A stretch of DNA of 64,000 bases, from the NCBI GenBank assembly GCA_964406465.1, contig CAYORT010000001.1, positions 186,001 through 250,000 of the forward strand, given 5' to 3'. Positions 7,634 to 15,795 of the stretch are shown here, piece after piece. Numbering within the stretch: position 1 is the first letter of the stretch; every line of letters starts with the position of its first letter. The DNA comes from JAHEZL01 sp964406465 (GTDB lineage: Bacteria; Bacteroidota; Bacteroidia; Flavobacteriales_C; GCA-002722245). Below the pieces are notes generated by a model. The model was not told where the DNA came from. It made no database searches and saw only the letters and a program-made list of their open reading frames with translations. Position numbers and translations under genes: made by a program.

Positions 7634-10183
7634 TTATTTTACGGTTACCGTATTGATACCACGTGATTGCACAATAATATTTTCGTTGATGTCACCCGAT
7701 AGAATTAGAATTCTTTTTTCTCCTGGTTTCAATGAGATGTAATTGTCGCTCCAAAATACCGGACGAACAGGCTCTTTCGTGATGCTGTTCATAGCAGTAA
7801 GTTCAATGAAGAATGCAATAGTGTTTGAAGTGTTGGTGATGGTTACTTCGATTTCTTTGCCTATCATTTTTTGTTCTACCTTGGTGTTGCTCGATGGCAA
7901 TTTGCGCAAGGCTTTCAAATCGGCAAATTTTATTGCTGGGGTGTATTGCCATGAAGCATGATCGGGATTTGGATCCATTTTATCTTCTTTTTTACTCAAC
8001 CAATAGAAGTTGGTAGCCACCGTTTCTCCTTTGGCATTTAGTACAGTTAAGCTTAAGAAAGAAACTCCCTTTAATTTTGGCATATCAAACACTTTAGCAG
8101 AGCCATTTGCATTTGTTTTTGCGCTTACTTCTTTGCTTAAAATCAATTGTGATTTAATGTTGAATAATTCAATTTTTATTTTGTTTTCACTGCTATCTTT
8201 AGTGTCGTTGTTCATGTAAATAGCATTGTTGCCGTAGTTGTAAGAAGCTTGTAAAGGTTCGCACGATGTTTTGGTTCCATAGTAAGCTCCTGTAGGCATT
8301 AAATAGGCATCATACAACTGCCAATAGGTATCTAGCCAAGCCGAATTTAGCATCCATTGCACAACGCCTGTGGTGTTCGGACGATTGGTTCTAAATGCTT
8401 CAAACATTGGTCGTATAGCCTCGTAGCTCGCTGCTTGTGATACCAAAGAAAAATCTTCTAAAGTAGGCGATGCACCATATCTATTGTTGAAAGCTTTCAT
8501 GTATCGATTCATATCGGCAAAGGCATGTCGACCATGATGGTAATTCCATGTTGTGTCCATTGGCCAATTGGGATTTTCGCCCAACATTTTGTGTAGAGTC
8601 CACAATACAGGAGGCTGTGCTCCCGGACCAGTTTCTGTGTTAAAGCCAAAAGCACCGCCGCGCACAGTATCAGTGTACCAATACATTGGTGGAACGTAGT
8701 CGTAAGGACCATTCATCTTTACGCCAGAAGGGCCACTAATGGCGCTAGTCCATGTTTTTGCACTTGCCAAATAAGTTCTAGAAGGGTCAACTTCTTTTAG
8801 AATAGCTAGGTAATTTTTTTCAAGATCGGGATGAGGAAGGTAGTCGCTTCCACCCACCCATGAAAAAACCGATGCATGATTTCTAAGCCATAGTACTTGA
8901 TGTTTCCAGTACGATGATAAAAGGTTGATGGCAGGCGCATCTACAGCGCAACCAAAAGTTTCGGTACATGGTGTACCAATGTAATCTTGCCATTCCCACT
9001 GGCAGCTAAAACCAACCATGGCAAGGATTCCATATTTATCGCATAAATTATAGATGTTGTGGTCTTTGCCCCAAAAAGCCTCAAAGCGCACACAATTTAA
9101 ATTAATGTGCTTTACATACTTTATTTGTGCCTCATCAAATTGAGGAGTATTGCCTAGTAGTAAGTCGTCTACCCAACCAGCTCCTTTAATTAAAATCTTT
9201 ACGCCGTTAATGGTATAGCCGCGATGACCATTACTATTGAAATAATCGCCCACCTCACGAATACCAAAATCTACATTTTCGAAGGAAGATACCTCGTTGT
9301 TGCATTTCGCTGTTAATTGCAGATGGTATAAGTTTGGATCGCCATAGCCATTAGGCCACCAGAGTTTAGGATTTGTCACATGTAATTGAGGAAGCTCGGC
9401 GCTATTAATTTTTACCTCTTTGCTTTCTTTTGCTTTTAAATTCACTTTGTAGGTAAAAGAAATATTGTCGATGATACCTTCGAGAGTTAGTTCTTGATCT
9501 TGATTGCTATGGTTGATTGCTTCGGTTGAAATAAATAGGTCGGCCTCTTTGAGTGTTTTTAAGTTCACTTTTGAATAAACGAAGGTATTTTTGATTTCAA
9601 CAGCGCGTGTGATTTTTAGAATAACATCGCGATAAATTCCCATGTTATTGTCGGGAGGGGTTGGCGCCCAATCCACAAAACCAATAGTATAATCTCCGCT
9701 TCTTGCTTGAAAAACTTCAACCACCAAATGGTTTAATCCTGCAACTATCGCCGAATCAACATCTAGGTAATATCTATTGAATGCACCAACAATTTTTGAG
9801 GAGTCGGCAAGTAATTTACCATTAAGCCATATGTTGGCTCTATAGTTTATACCTTCAAAGTTTAACTGATAGTGATTGCTTTTATCGATTTCACTTAGAG
9901 AGAAATCCTGAGTGAAAATCCATGAGTTTTTAAATTGTTCACTTTGTACTTTTTGCATGTTGTCTCCTTCGTACAAATTTTTGTAAACACCATTTTTCAC
10001 CAACGAATTCAAAACTGTTCCAGGAACTTTAGCTTCGAAGATTTTTTGTGGATTTTTAGAAGAATGCATTTTCCATCCTTTTGAAAGAATGTGTTCCCCT
10101 ATTTTGTTTGATGTGTTTTCTGTTGTAAAGGATAATAAGCTAATCGCCACTATCGCCAATAAAAATGATTTCAATCGATTCAT
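7634..10183 (-). CDS. Glycoside hydrolase family 2, exo-beta-D-glucosaminidase-like
   Basis: 849 residues with a signal peptide (MNRLKSFLLAIVAISLLSF). The order is that of GH2: a jelly-roll sugar-binding domain to about residue 210 (with DNNMGIYRDV), an immunoglobulin-like domain to about 320 (LWWPNGYGDPNLY), a TIM barrel to about 650, and C-terminal beta domains. The acid/base position reads GGSDY, giving Asp447 rather than the Glu of most GH2 enzymes. The nucleophile is Glu517 in GFNTETG. An Asp acid/base about 70 residues before the Glu matches the CsxA exo-beta-D-glucosaminidase branch (Asp469/Glu541), which removes glucosamine from chitosan oligosaccharides. A beta-mannosidase-like activity is the main alternative. 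It leads an operon with the sugar permease and is divergent from the ROK kinase. Confidence 0.87.
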   Translation of the reverse strand: MNRLKSFLLAIVAISLLSFTTENTSNKIGEHILSKGWKMHSSKNPQKIFEAKVPGTVLNSLVKNGVYKNLYEGDNMQKVQSEQFKNSWIFTQDFSLSEIDKSNHYQLNFEGINYRANIWLNGKLLADSSKIVGAFNRYYLDVDSAIVAGLNHLVVEVFQARSGDYTIGFVDWAPTPPDNNMGIYRDVILKITRAVEIKNTFVYSKVNLKTLKEADLFISTEAINHSNQDQELTLEGIIDNISFTYKVNLKAKESKEVKINSAELPQLHVTNPKLWWPNGYGDPNLYHLQLTAKCNNEVSSFENVDFGIREVGDYFNSNGHRGYTINGVKILIKGAGWVDDLLLGNTPQFDEAQIKYVKHINLNCVRFEAFWGKDHNIYNLCDKYGILAMVGFSCQWEWQDYIGTPCTETFGCAVDAPAINLLSSYWKHQVLWLRNHASVFSWVGGSDYLPHPDLEKNYLAILKEVDPSRTYLASAKTWTSAISGPSGVKMNGPYDYVPPMYWYTDTVRGGAFGFNTETGPGAQPPVLWTLHKMLGENPNWPMDTTWNYHHGRHAFADMNRYMKAFNNRYGASPTLEDFSLVSQAASYEAIRPMFEAFRTNRPNTTGVVQWMLNSAWLDTYWQLYDAYLMPTGAYYGTKTSCEPLQASYNYGNNAIYMNNDTKDSSENKIKIELFNIKSQLILSKEVSAKTNANGSAKVFDMPKLKGVSFLSLTVLNAKGETVATNFYWLSKKEDKMDPNPDHASWQYTPAIKFADLKALRKLPSSNTKVEQKMIGKEIEVTITNTSNTIAFFIELTAMNSITKEPVRPVFWSDNYISLKPGEKRILILSGDINENIIVQSRGINTVTVK

Positions 10184-10199
10184 GCCTTAGTAATTTGTA

Positions 10200-10207
10200 C
10201 AAACTTA
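10200..10207 (-). promoter_or_regulatory. -7 promoter element for the GH2-permease operon
   Basis: TAAGTTTG on the minus strand matches the Bacteroidota -7 consensus TAnnTTTG at all fixed positions. It lies 17 bases before the GH2 ATG. No good TTG -33 element is visible at the usual spacing, so the promoter may need an activator. The 212-bp gap to the divergent ROK gene would hold any operator. Confidence 0.45.
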
Positions 10208-10395
10208 AATAATGATATGGCAGTAAGCCACTAATTATCATAGACATTTTACAGACAATGAATTGTTGGCTTACGCTCCGTAGCTAATATAATCTTTTGA
10301 AGATAAATAAGATAGAAAATTGTTAAGTTTAAAAAAGTGGATAAAAACACCGTACTATTGCCATAAAAAGATAAATTAGCACAAATTAAAAGCCC

Positions 10396-11295
10396 ATGAT
10401 ATTAGGAATTGACATTGGAGGAACCACCATTAAAATAGGAGTGGTAGACGAAAAAGGAAATATTTTAGATGCCCGCAAATTTCCTACGGAAGAATGGACC
10501 AATCCGGCTGAAAAATTAACCGAATTGATACAAAGAGAACATGCGAAATTTCAGAAAGAATATAGCATAGATGGGATAGGAATAGGTGTGCCAGGGCAAA
10601 TTTCTCCCAATAAAGAATCTATTTTAGAATTGACCAATATTCCATCTCTTAATGGCTTTGCATTAAAAGCAGAAGTGCAGAAAGTATTACCTAAACTTAA
10701 GGTTGCGATGGAGAACGATGCGAGATGTGCGGCGATGGGTGAATTGCAGTTTGGCGGACACGGTTTTGATAGCTTTGTTTTGATGACCCTAGGTACCGGA
10801 GTAGGAGGAGGAGTTGTGATTAACCGAGAAATCTTTACAGGTGCTAGTGGCAACGCTGGTGAAATAGGAATGATACCAGTGGGTAAAGGAAAATATTTAG
10901 AAGAATATGTGGGGCAAAGACAAATTGTACAATATGCTACCGATTTGCTTCAAGATAAATTGTACTTAACATCTGTTCTTAAGCAAGATAAAGACTTAAG
11001 TGTAGAGAAAATTTATTTTGCAGCCACCGACTTCAATGATTCTTGTGCCAAGGCGGTATTTAAATACGCTGGAACCTTGATAGGTGAAGCTCTATTAAGT
11101 ATCATTCACCTGTACGATATTCATAACATTGTGATTGGTGGAGGGGTTGGTAACGCTTTCGACTTAATTAAGCCTGCAGCCGAAACAGTATTGAAACATC
11201 GCTTAATGAACTATTATTACAAAGATTTAAAGATAGTTAAGGCTAGTAATCAAAGTGATACAGGCATTATTGGTGCAGCCAGTCTTGTGCTGTAA
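10396..11295 (+). CDS. ROK family sugar kinase lacking the zinc motif
   Basis: 299 residues. The phosphate-1 motif of the sugar kinase/actin fold is at the start (LGIDIGGTTIKIGVVD). The catalytic Asp lies in MENDARCAAMGE, and the ATP-binding GTGVGGG is present. ROK kinases phosphorylate glucose, GlcNAc, ManNAc or similar sugars with ATP in the cytoplasm. Most ROK proteins carry GHxxx plus a CxCGxxGC zinc site. Here the corresponding stretch is GNAGEIGMIPVGKGKYLEE, with Met at the zinc-binding His position and no cysteines, so this is a zinc-less variant. Its position opposite the GH2-permease operon suggests it traps the imported hexose or amino sugar. Exact substrate unknown. Confidence 0.9.
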   Translation: MILGIDIGGTTIKIGVVDEKGNILDARKFPTEEWTNPAEKLTELIQREHAKFQKEYSIDGIGIGVPGQISPNKESILELTNIPSLNGFALKAEVQKVLPKLKVAMENDARCAAMGELQFGGHGFDSFVLMTLGTGVGGGVVINREIFTGASGNAGEIGMIPVGKGKYLEEYVGQRQIVQYATDLLQDKLYLTSVLKQDKDLSVEKIYFAATDFNDSCAKAVFKYAGTLIGEALLSIIHLYDIHNIVIGGGVGNAFDLIKPAAETVLKHRLMNYYYKDLKIVKASNQSDTGIIGAASLVL

Positions 11296-11356
11296 ACCCT
11301 TGTTTTTATTGATTTGTCCATAAAATGTCCATTTCTTTTTTGGCTTCCTTTCAAGT

Positions 11357-11440
11357 AAATTGGTATGCCAATTTGCTAGCACTCTAAATTGAAATTTGAT
11401 TTGTTTGAATAGGGCAAGTTTGAAAAGTTTCAAAATTGCC
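11357..11440 (+). other. Two strong hairpins in gene-free DNA downstream of the ROK kinase
   Basis: The first is a 7-bp perfect stem, AAATTGG/CCAATTT, with a TATG loop at 11357-11374. The second, at 11413-11440, pairs GGCAA with TTGCC and TTTGAAA with TTTCAAA around a two-base turn. Neither is followed by a U tract, so they are not standard terminators. They lie in the non-coding stretch 11296-11603, in which I see no convincing gene. Confidence 0.4.
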
Positions 11441-11591
11441 TCTAGCTACTGGATGATATCAAGAAGGAAATTCAATCGGGTAAGCGATATAATTTCAAAA
11501 TTAAATGAATGTCCATGCAAAGGATTGAATCTATTTCGCTAAGTCTTTCTTTTGTCCATCTATAATCCTTTTCAAATGCTTGATATGAGAG

Positions 11592-11599
11592 TATTTTTG
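11592..11599 (+). promoter_or_regulatory. -7 promoter element upstream of the candidate RNA
   Basis: TATTTTTG matches TAnnTTTG exactly. The predicted start of transcription, about 5-8 bases downstream, falls at the first base of the closing stem of the RNA candidate at 11604. No TTG sits at the classical -33 spacing (nearest upstream copies are 9 and 37 bases away). Confidence 0.45.
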
Positions 11600-11603
11600 T
11601 TGT

Positions 11604-11751
11604 GTACTCTTTGAGGGTTAAGCGTATATCCCCAACCCTGTCGTTCTTTTAATGTAGTTTATAGTTAATAATAGTAGTAGTTAGTAGTAATAATATAGTT
11701 CGAATCCCAAATCGGATTATTAATATTCTTAAACTCAAAGAGCACTTTTTT
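11604..11751 (+). ncRNA. Candidate structured small RNA (possibly 6S-like)
   Basis: No gene fits this stretch. Its ends are complementary: CTCTTTGAG at 11607-11615 pairs perfectly with CTCAAAGAG at 11734-11742, and flanking GTG/CAC bases extend the helix with a bulge. A U run (11746-11751) follows at once. Inside are a small GGTT/AACC hairpin (11616-11637), an AU-rich middle with TAGTAGTTAGTAG, and an AATCC/GGATT hairpin (11703-11718). A full-match -7 promoter ends five bases before the start, and a strong terminator follows at 11762. A closed-end RNA of about 140-190 nt with its own promoter resembles 6S-type RNAs, but I see no diagnostic central bubble and do not assign a family. It could instead be the 3' UTR of the ROK kinase gene. 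Confidence 0.38.
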
Positions 11752-11761
11752 ACTCAATCCC

Positions 11762-11797
11762 AAAACCTTCTCCAACCCCAAAGGAGAAGGTTTTTTT
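11762..11797 (+). terminator. Rho-independent terminator
   Basis: A 12-bp perfect stem (11762-11773 with 11783-11794, core CCTTCTCC/GGAGAAGG) has a 9-base loop and a run of seven T on the plus strand. It ends the candidate RNA or the ROK transcript. Read on the minus strand it may also serve the T9SS gene ending at 11888, though the U run there is shorter. Confidence 0.85.
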
Positions 11798-11887
11798 ATT
11801 TTAGAATTTTGGCAATTGTTTTGTCGAATAGATCATCTATTCTCTTATTGATGATTATAATATGCCAGTAAATTAAAGCAATCAATT

Positions 11888-13354
11888 TCATTTAATTACA
11901 ACCAATTTTTCAGAAATATTTGCGCCATCTACATTTGTTCCAACCACATAATAGATACCTGCAGCTAAATGAGACGTGCTAATTTTTAGTGATGAAAGGT
12001 TGTTGCTGACTATTTCTTCGATGGTTTTTCCTGTGGCATCTTTAATGTATAAAGTCTGAAAATTGCTTTCATACAATTCAATGGTGGTATTGATATCACT
12101 TGGGTTAGGATAGATGCTTATTACACTGTGGCTTCCATCGCTCAAGTTAACAACTACGGTTTTGAAATACTGATATTGAGCGTCAACATCTACTTGCTTC
12201 AACCTATAGTAATTGTTGCCAATTGCAGGTGAGTTGTCGGTGAAGGAATAAGTTAGTAATGTATTGCTATTGCCAGCCGCATTAATTACCGCAATGTTCT
12301 CGAAGTTTACTCCATCATTTGATCGCTCAACAATGAAATAATTGCTGTTGAGTTCGCTTGCTGTTTGCCAGGTAAGTAAAACAGATTTATCTATTTTTTC
12401 TCCCTCGAAGGAAACAAGTTGCACTGGTAAAGTGCCAGTTGGCGTGCCTAAGGCAAAGTATTGTAAGGTATTGCCAGTGCCGTTTACCTCACCTTGTACA
12501 CCAAGTGTAAAGCCAGTGCTATTGAAGCCATCTATTGCAATATGCGAAACATCATCTACAAATTTGTATGAAGCTGTGGCTGGCATAGCGTAGGTTTTAA
12601 ACCATACGTTATTGGTTAAGTCACTGGTATTTTTTACGATTACAAAATCGGGATTCACACCAATACTCACATTTAACGCGCTGCCGGTTCCTGTGTAGGT
12701 ACCCGTATAAACATTTGAATTTCTAAAAGTAACGTAGTGGTATACCGAGCCATCATCTACTCCCGAGCTTCCCGAAGCAGGCACCGAAAAACCAGAGGCG
12801 TTGTAAGCGCCCATGCTTGCCGATGAGGCGTCTAAGATTGCGCCATTGTTAAATGCATCGGGGAATGCATCCCATCCATCTTGTGAAATATTTCCGTAAT
12901 CATTCCAGTCACCCGATTCACCTAGTACCCAAACCATAGCTGGGCGGTAGCCAACGTTGATGTTCTGACTGCTTGTTGAGCCAGTATAAGTGCCTACATT
13001 GATGTCGGCATCATCATCAAATGCAACATAATAATAAGTTACACCATTGCTGTTTGCCGAAGTGCCGGCAGTAAAACCATCTGCATCAATTGAATTGATG
13101 TAGTTGGATTGAAGCACATTTGCTGGATCTAAAACTTTGGTTCTGCCCGAAGCCATCGTTGAGGTGGTGATGAAAGCGGCGCTTGTGCTGGCTGGTTTTA
13201 CCAGTATCACTTCGGGTTGAAATCCTAGTCCAGTAACAGCTCTTGTTGCAGCACCTGTGCCAACATATTGTCCGGCAGCTTGTCGCATACCAAAGCCATC
13301 ATTAAATATTAACATGCTTATTGCAAGCAATAGCGAAACGCGAAAAATTTTCAT
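11888..13354 (-). CDS. T9SS-secreted protein with three tail-fibre-like repeats
   Basis: 488 residues. A signal peptide ends near residue 23. Three repeats of about 95 residues follow (about 27-115, 116-210, 211-305). Each begins with a YxGTG/GTYTG strand, then a G(F/Y)xPxxVxVK strand, a later DGFxxxGF turn, and a final YYxAF/YHYVTF/LQYFALG strand. This layout resembles modules I know from phage tail-fibre and receptor-binding proteins. Residues about 309-405 form a fibronectin-like linker common in T9SS cargo (LLTWQTASELNSNYFIVERS). Residues about 415-488 are a type A T9SS sorting domain (ISIYPNPS, then GIYYV and KLVVIK). The protein is therefore exported and probably surface-attached. Ligand and function unknown. 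Confidence 0.85.
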   Translation of the reverse strand: MKIFRVSLLLAISMLIFNDGFGMRQAAGQYVGTGAATRAVTGLGFQPEVILVKPASTSAAFITTSTMASGRTKVLDPANVLQSNYINSIDADGFTAGTSANSNGVTYYYVAFDDDADINVGTYTGSTSSQNINVGYRPAMVWVLGESGDWNDYGNISQDGWDAFPDAFNNGAILDASSASMGAYNASGFSVPASGSSGVDDGSVYHYVTFRNSNVYTGTYTGTGSALNVSIGVNPDFVIVKNTSDLTNNVWFKTYAMPATASYKFVDDVSHIAIDGFNSTGFTLGVQGEVNGTGNTLQYFALGTPTGTLPVQLVSFEGEKIDKSVLLTWQTASELNSNYFIVERSNDGVNFENIAVINAAGNSNTLLTYSFTDNSPAIGNNYYRLKQVDVDAQYQYFKTVVVNLSDGSHSVISIYPNPSDINTTIELYESNFQTLYIKDATGKTIEEIVSNNLSSLKISTSHLAAGIYYVVGTNVDGANISEKLVVIK

Positions 13355-13555
13355 AGTTCTCTCAATAGGGGCGTCTAAAGTAGCTCACCTTTAGGTGCCT
13401 TTGAAAACAAAAAAATCGAAAAATCGCAATTCGTAGGGCAACAATAATTTGGTAAGTCTTTGATAAAGTGTATGTTAATATGATAATAGGAGGACGCGAC
13501 TAGGCGTGTTTTTACTGTGGTTTATAGTTGCAATTAAAATCATATTTTTACCTAT

Positions 13556-14932
13556 ATGAATTTACCACAAGAATTTGTCGAAAGAACTTGTTCGTTGCTA
13601 CCAAACGATTGGAATGTGTTTGTAGAATCTTTACAAAAGGAGGCTTCCGTTTCTGTGCGTATAAATCATGATAAATTATCGGCTTTAAATTTTCCAAGAA
13701 TAGAATGGTGTGATAAGGCTTATCAGTTGGCTGTTCGCCCTCAGTTTACCTTAGATCCTTTAATTCATGCTGGGGCTTATTATGTTCAAGAGGCTAACTC
13801 GATGTTCATACAAGAAGCACTTCAACAAGTAACCGATACAACTAAGAATCATACCGTTTTAGATTTGTGCGCAGCGCCTGGCGGAAAAACAACATTACTA
13901 TCGTCACTATTTTCTAAGGACTCGGTTATCGTTGCGAATGAAGTCATCAAACAGCGCGCTGGAATTTTGAAAGAAAACGTGCAGAAATGGGGCAGAGGAA
14001 ATGTGGTGGTGACAAGTAACGATTCAAAGGATTTTTCGCGTTTAGAAAATTTCTTTGATGTAGTAGTTGCCGACCTACCTTGTTCGGGCGAAGGCATGTT
14101 TAGAAAGGATACAAAAGCTATCGAGGAATGGTCGACTGCCAATGTGCATTTGTGTGCAGAGAGACAAAAAAGAATTGTTGCTTCGGTATGGCCATCTTTG
14201 AAAAATGGAGGCTATTTGTTGTACAGCACTTGCACTTACAATGAAGAAGAGAATGAGAAGAATATTCAGTGGATTTGTGAAAATTTCGATGCCGAAATGG
14301 TGGAACTAAATATAAAGGATGAGTGGGGAATTGTTGCGTCGAAGAAGGGATATAGATTCTATCCACATAAGACTCCTGGAGAAGGATTTTTTCTTTCTGT
14401 GCTGAGAAAGAAGGGAGAGCATGAGGAGTTGCGCGGCAAGAAAAATCAGAAGAAAGATTTTTCATTTTTAACGAAGAATGAAAGAGAATGGACCGAAAAG
14501 TTTGTAGACGCGCAGGGCGCAGATTTTTTGAAATTCAAGAATTTCGTTTTTCTTTTTGCTGGCGCAACAGATAAATTATTTAACATATCTGAACACTTGT
14601 ATTTATTGTATTTTGGTGTAGAGGTGGGAGAAATTTTGCGCGATGAAATAAAGCCTGCACCTACCTTAGTTTATTCTTCATATTGCAATAAAAGTTCATT
14701 CGATTACATAGAACTTTCTCAATTTGATTCTTTGCGAATTCTCAAAAAAGAAAATATTGTTTTACCTGCAAAGGCATCTAAAAACTGGATTGTTTTTACC
14801 TTCAAGAATGTGCCCATAGCCTTGGCAAAAAATATAGGAAATAGAATAAACAATTATTTTCCAAAGGAATGGGTAATACGAATGAATATCAAAGAAGAAG
14901 GGTCGGTTAGTTTAGCCGATTTTATCTCGTAA
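13556..14932 (+). CDS. RsmF/NOL1-type rRNA (cytosine-C5) methyltransferase
   Basis: 458 residues. YYVQEANSMFIQEAL and the SAM-binding LDLCAAPGGKTTLL define the NOL1/NOP2/Sun family. Both catalytic cysteines are present, in ADLPCSGEGMF and in YSTCTYNEEENE. The C-terminal part (after about residue 290) is the RsmF-like extension with a PUA-type RNA-binding fold. The enzyme methylates a cytosine C5 in 16S rRNA or tRNA using SAM; the exact site cannot be read from the sequence. It is convergent with yaaA and overlaps its 3' end by 11 bases, with no terminator visible between them. Confidence 0.92.
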   Translation: MNLPQEFVERTCSLLPNDWNVFVESLQKEASVSVRINHDKLSALNFPRIEWCDKAYQLAVRPQFTLDPLIHAGAYYVQEANSMFIQEALQQVTDTTKNHTVLDLCAAPGGKTTLLSSLFSKDSVIVANEVIKQRAGILKENVQKWGRGNVVVTSNDSKDFSRLENFFDVVVADLPCSGEGMFRKDTKAIEEWSTANVHLCAERQKRIVASVWPSLKNGGYLLYSTCTYNEEENEKNIQWICENFDAEMVELNIKDEWGIVASKKGYRFYPHKTPGEGFFLSVLRKKGEHEELRGKKNQKKDFSFLTKNEREWTEKFVDAQGADFLKFKNFVFLFAGATDKLFNISEHLYLLYFGVEVGEILRDEIKPAPTLVYSSYCNKSSFDYIELSQFDSLRILKKENIVLPAKASKNWIVFTFKNVPIALAKNIGNRINNYFPKEWVIRMNIKEEGSVSLADFIS

Positions 14933-15677
14933 AAACCCAATCATTTGTTCCAGATAATTTTTCATTGAACGAATATTTATCTGCATCAAAATTTTTCAAA
15001 TCTTCTGTTTTTTTCACGTTGTTTTTGATGATGTAATTGGCCATCATTCCGCGCGCCCTTTTGGCAAAAACCATCACAGGTTTAAACTCTTTTCCTTTCT
15101 TTTCTTTAAAGGTGCAAGTGATAATCTCACTTTTTAATTTCTTAGTATTTATTACTTTGAAGTATTCATTTGATGCTAAGTTTATCAGTGCTTCTCCTTG
15201 CAGTTCTTCATTGAGTTTGTGAGTGATTTTATCTCCCCAAAAAGAATATAAATTTTTGTGTTTTCCTGGTCCCCAACTGGTGCCCATTTCTAATCTGTAT
15301 GGTTGAATTAGGTCAAGTGGTTTAAGTATGCCATAGAGTCCCGATAAAAATCGAATTTTTTCTTGCGCTAATTCTAATTCTTTTGCTGAGAAGTGGTAGG
15401 CATCTAAACCGTTGGCAACTTCGCCATCGAAAGTAAATACGGCCTGGCGCGCATTGTCGCTGTTGTGAATTTCACTGAAGTTTTTGTATCGCTCCACATT
15501 CAAGTCACTTAGCTTTTCGCTCAAATCCATAAGTGACGAGATTTTCTTTGAGCTAAGTTTTCTTAGGCCTTCAATGAGTTGCAAAGTTTCTTTTTGGTTT
15601 TCGTGTTGTGTAAATATTTTGGTAGGTATTTTGGTGTCAAAATCCAATGTTTTCGCTGGTGAAAGTACTATCATCAT
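14922..15677 (-). CDS. yaaA: Peroxide stress protein YaaA
   Basis: 251 residues, normal length for the YaaA/DUF328 family. It opens with the family signature MIVLSPAKTLDF and contains LSGLYGILKPLDLIQPYRLEMG and FAKRARGMMANYI, all strongly conserved in YaaA. In E. coli the protein is induced by OxyR and lowers free iron during peroxide stress; it also has a DNA-binding helix-hairpin-helix element. Two adjacent ATG codons are possible starts (15677 and 15674). A TATTTTTG -7 element lies 18 bases upstream. Convergent with the rRNA methyltransferase gene. Confidence 0.95.
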   Translation of the reverse strand: MMIVLSPAKTLDFDTKIPTKIFTQHENQKETLQLIEGLRKLSSKKISSLMDLSEKLSDLNVERYKNFSEIHNSDNARQAVFTFDGEVANGLDAYHFSAKELELAQEKIRFLSGLYGILKPLDLIQPYRLEMGTSWGPGKHKNLYSFWGDKITHKLNEELQGEALINLASNEYFKVINTKKLKSEIITCTFKEKKGKEFKPVMVFAKRARGMMANYIIKNNVKKTEDLKNFDADKYSFNEKLSGTNDWVFTR

Positions 15678-15694
15678 GGTGATTAAGTTTGTTT

Positions 15695-15702
15695 CAAAAA
15701 TA
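15695..15702 (-). promoter_or_regulatory. -7 promoter element for yaaA
   Basis: TATTTTTG on the minus strand, a full match to TAnnTTTG, 18 bases before the yaaA start. No clear -33 TTG is present at the normal distance. Confidence 0.4.
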
Positions 15703-15747
15703 GTATAAAACCTTAGAGCGATTGGTAATTGTGCCTATAATATTTTT

Positions 15748-15777
15748 TTGGGGGTTCCCTTTTTCCTTCTTATTTTG
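15748..15777 (+). promoter_or_regulatory. Promoter of the repeat adhesin: TTG-N19-TTATTTTG
   Basis: TTG at 15748-15750, then exactly 19 bases, then TTATTTTG at 15770-15777 (seven of eight positions, spacing optimal for Bacteroidota). The predicted transcript start is near 15784, 12 bases before the ATG at 15796. The longest open frame begins with this same TTG, so that longer start lies inside the promoter and is very unlikely. Confidence 0.6.
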
Positions 15778-15795
15778 TACGTCCCTGCATTAACT

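Noticed and set aside
11690..11712. GTTCGAATCCC resembling a tRNA T-loop
   Set aside because: The flanking bases cannot form a T-stem, and no acceptor stem, anticodon arm or CCA-side pairing is present.
11888..13354. Prophage remnant
   Set aside because: Despite tail-fibre-like repeats, the protein has a signal peptide and T9SS sorting domain and no phage genes are nearby.
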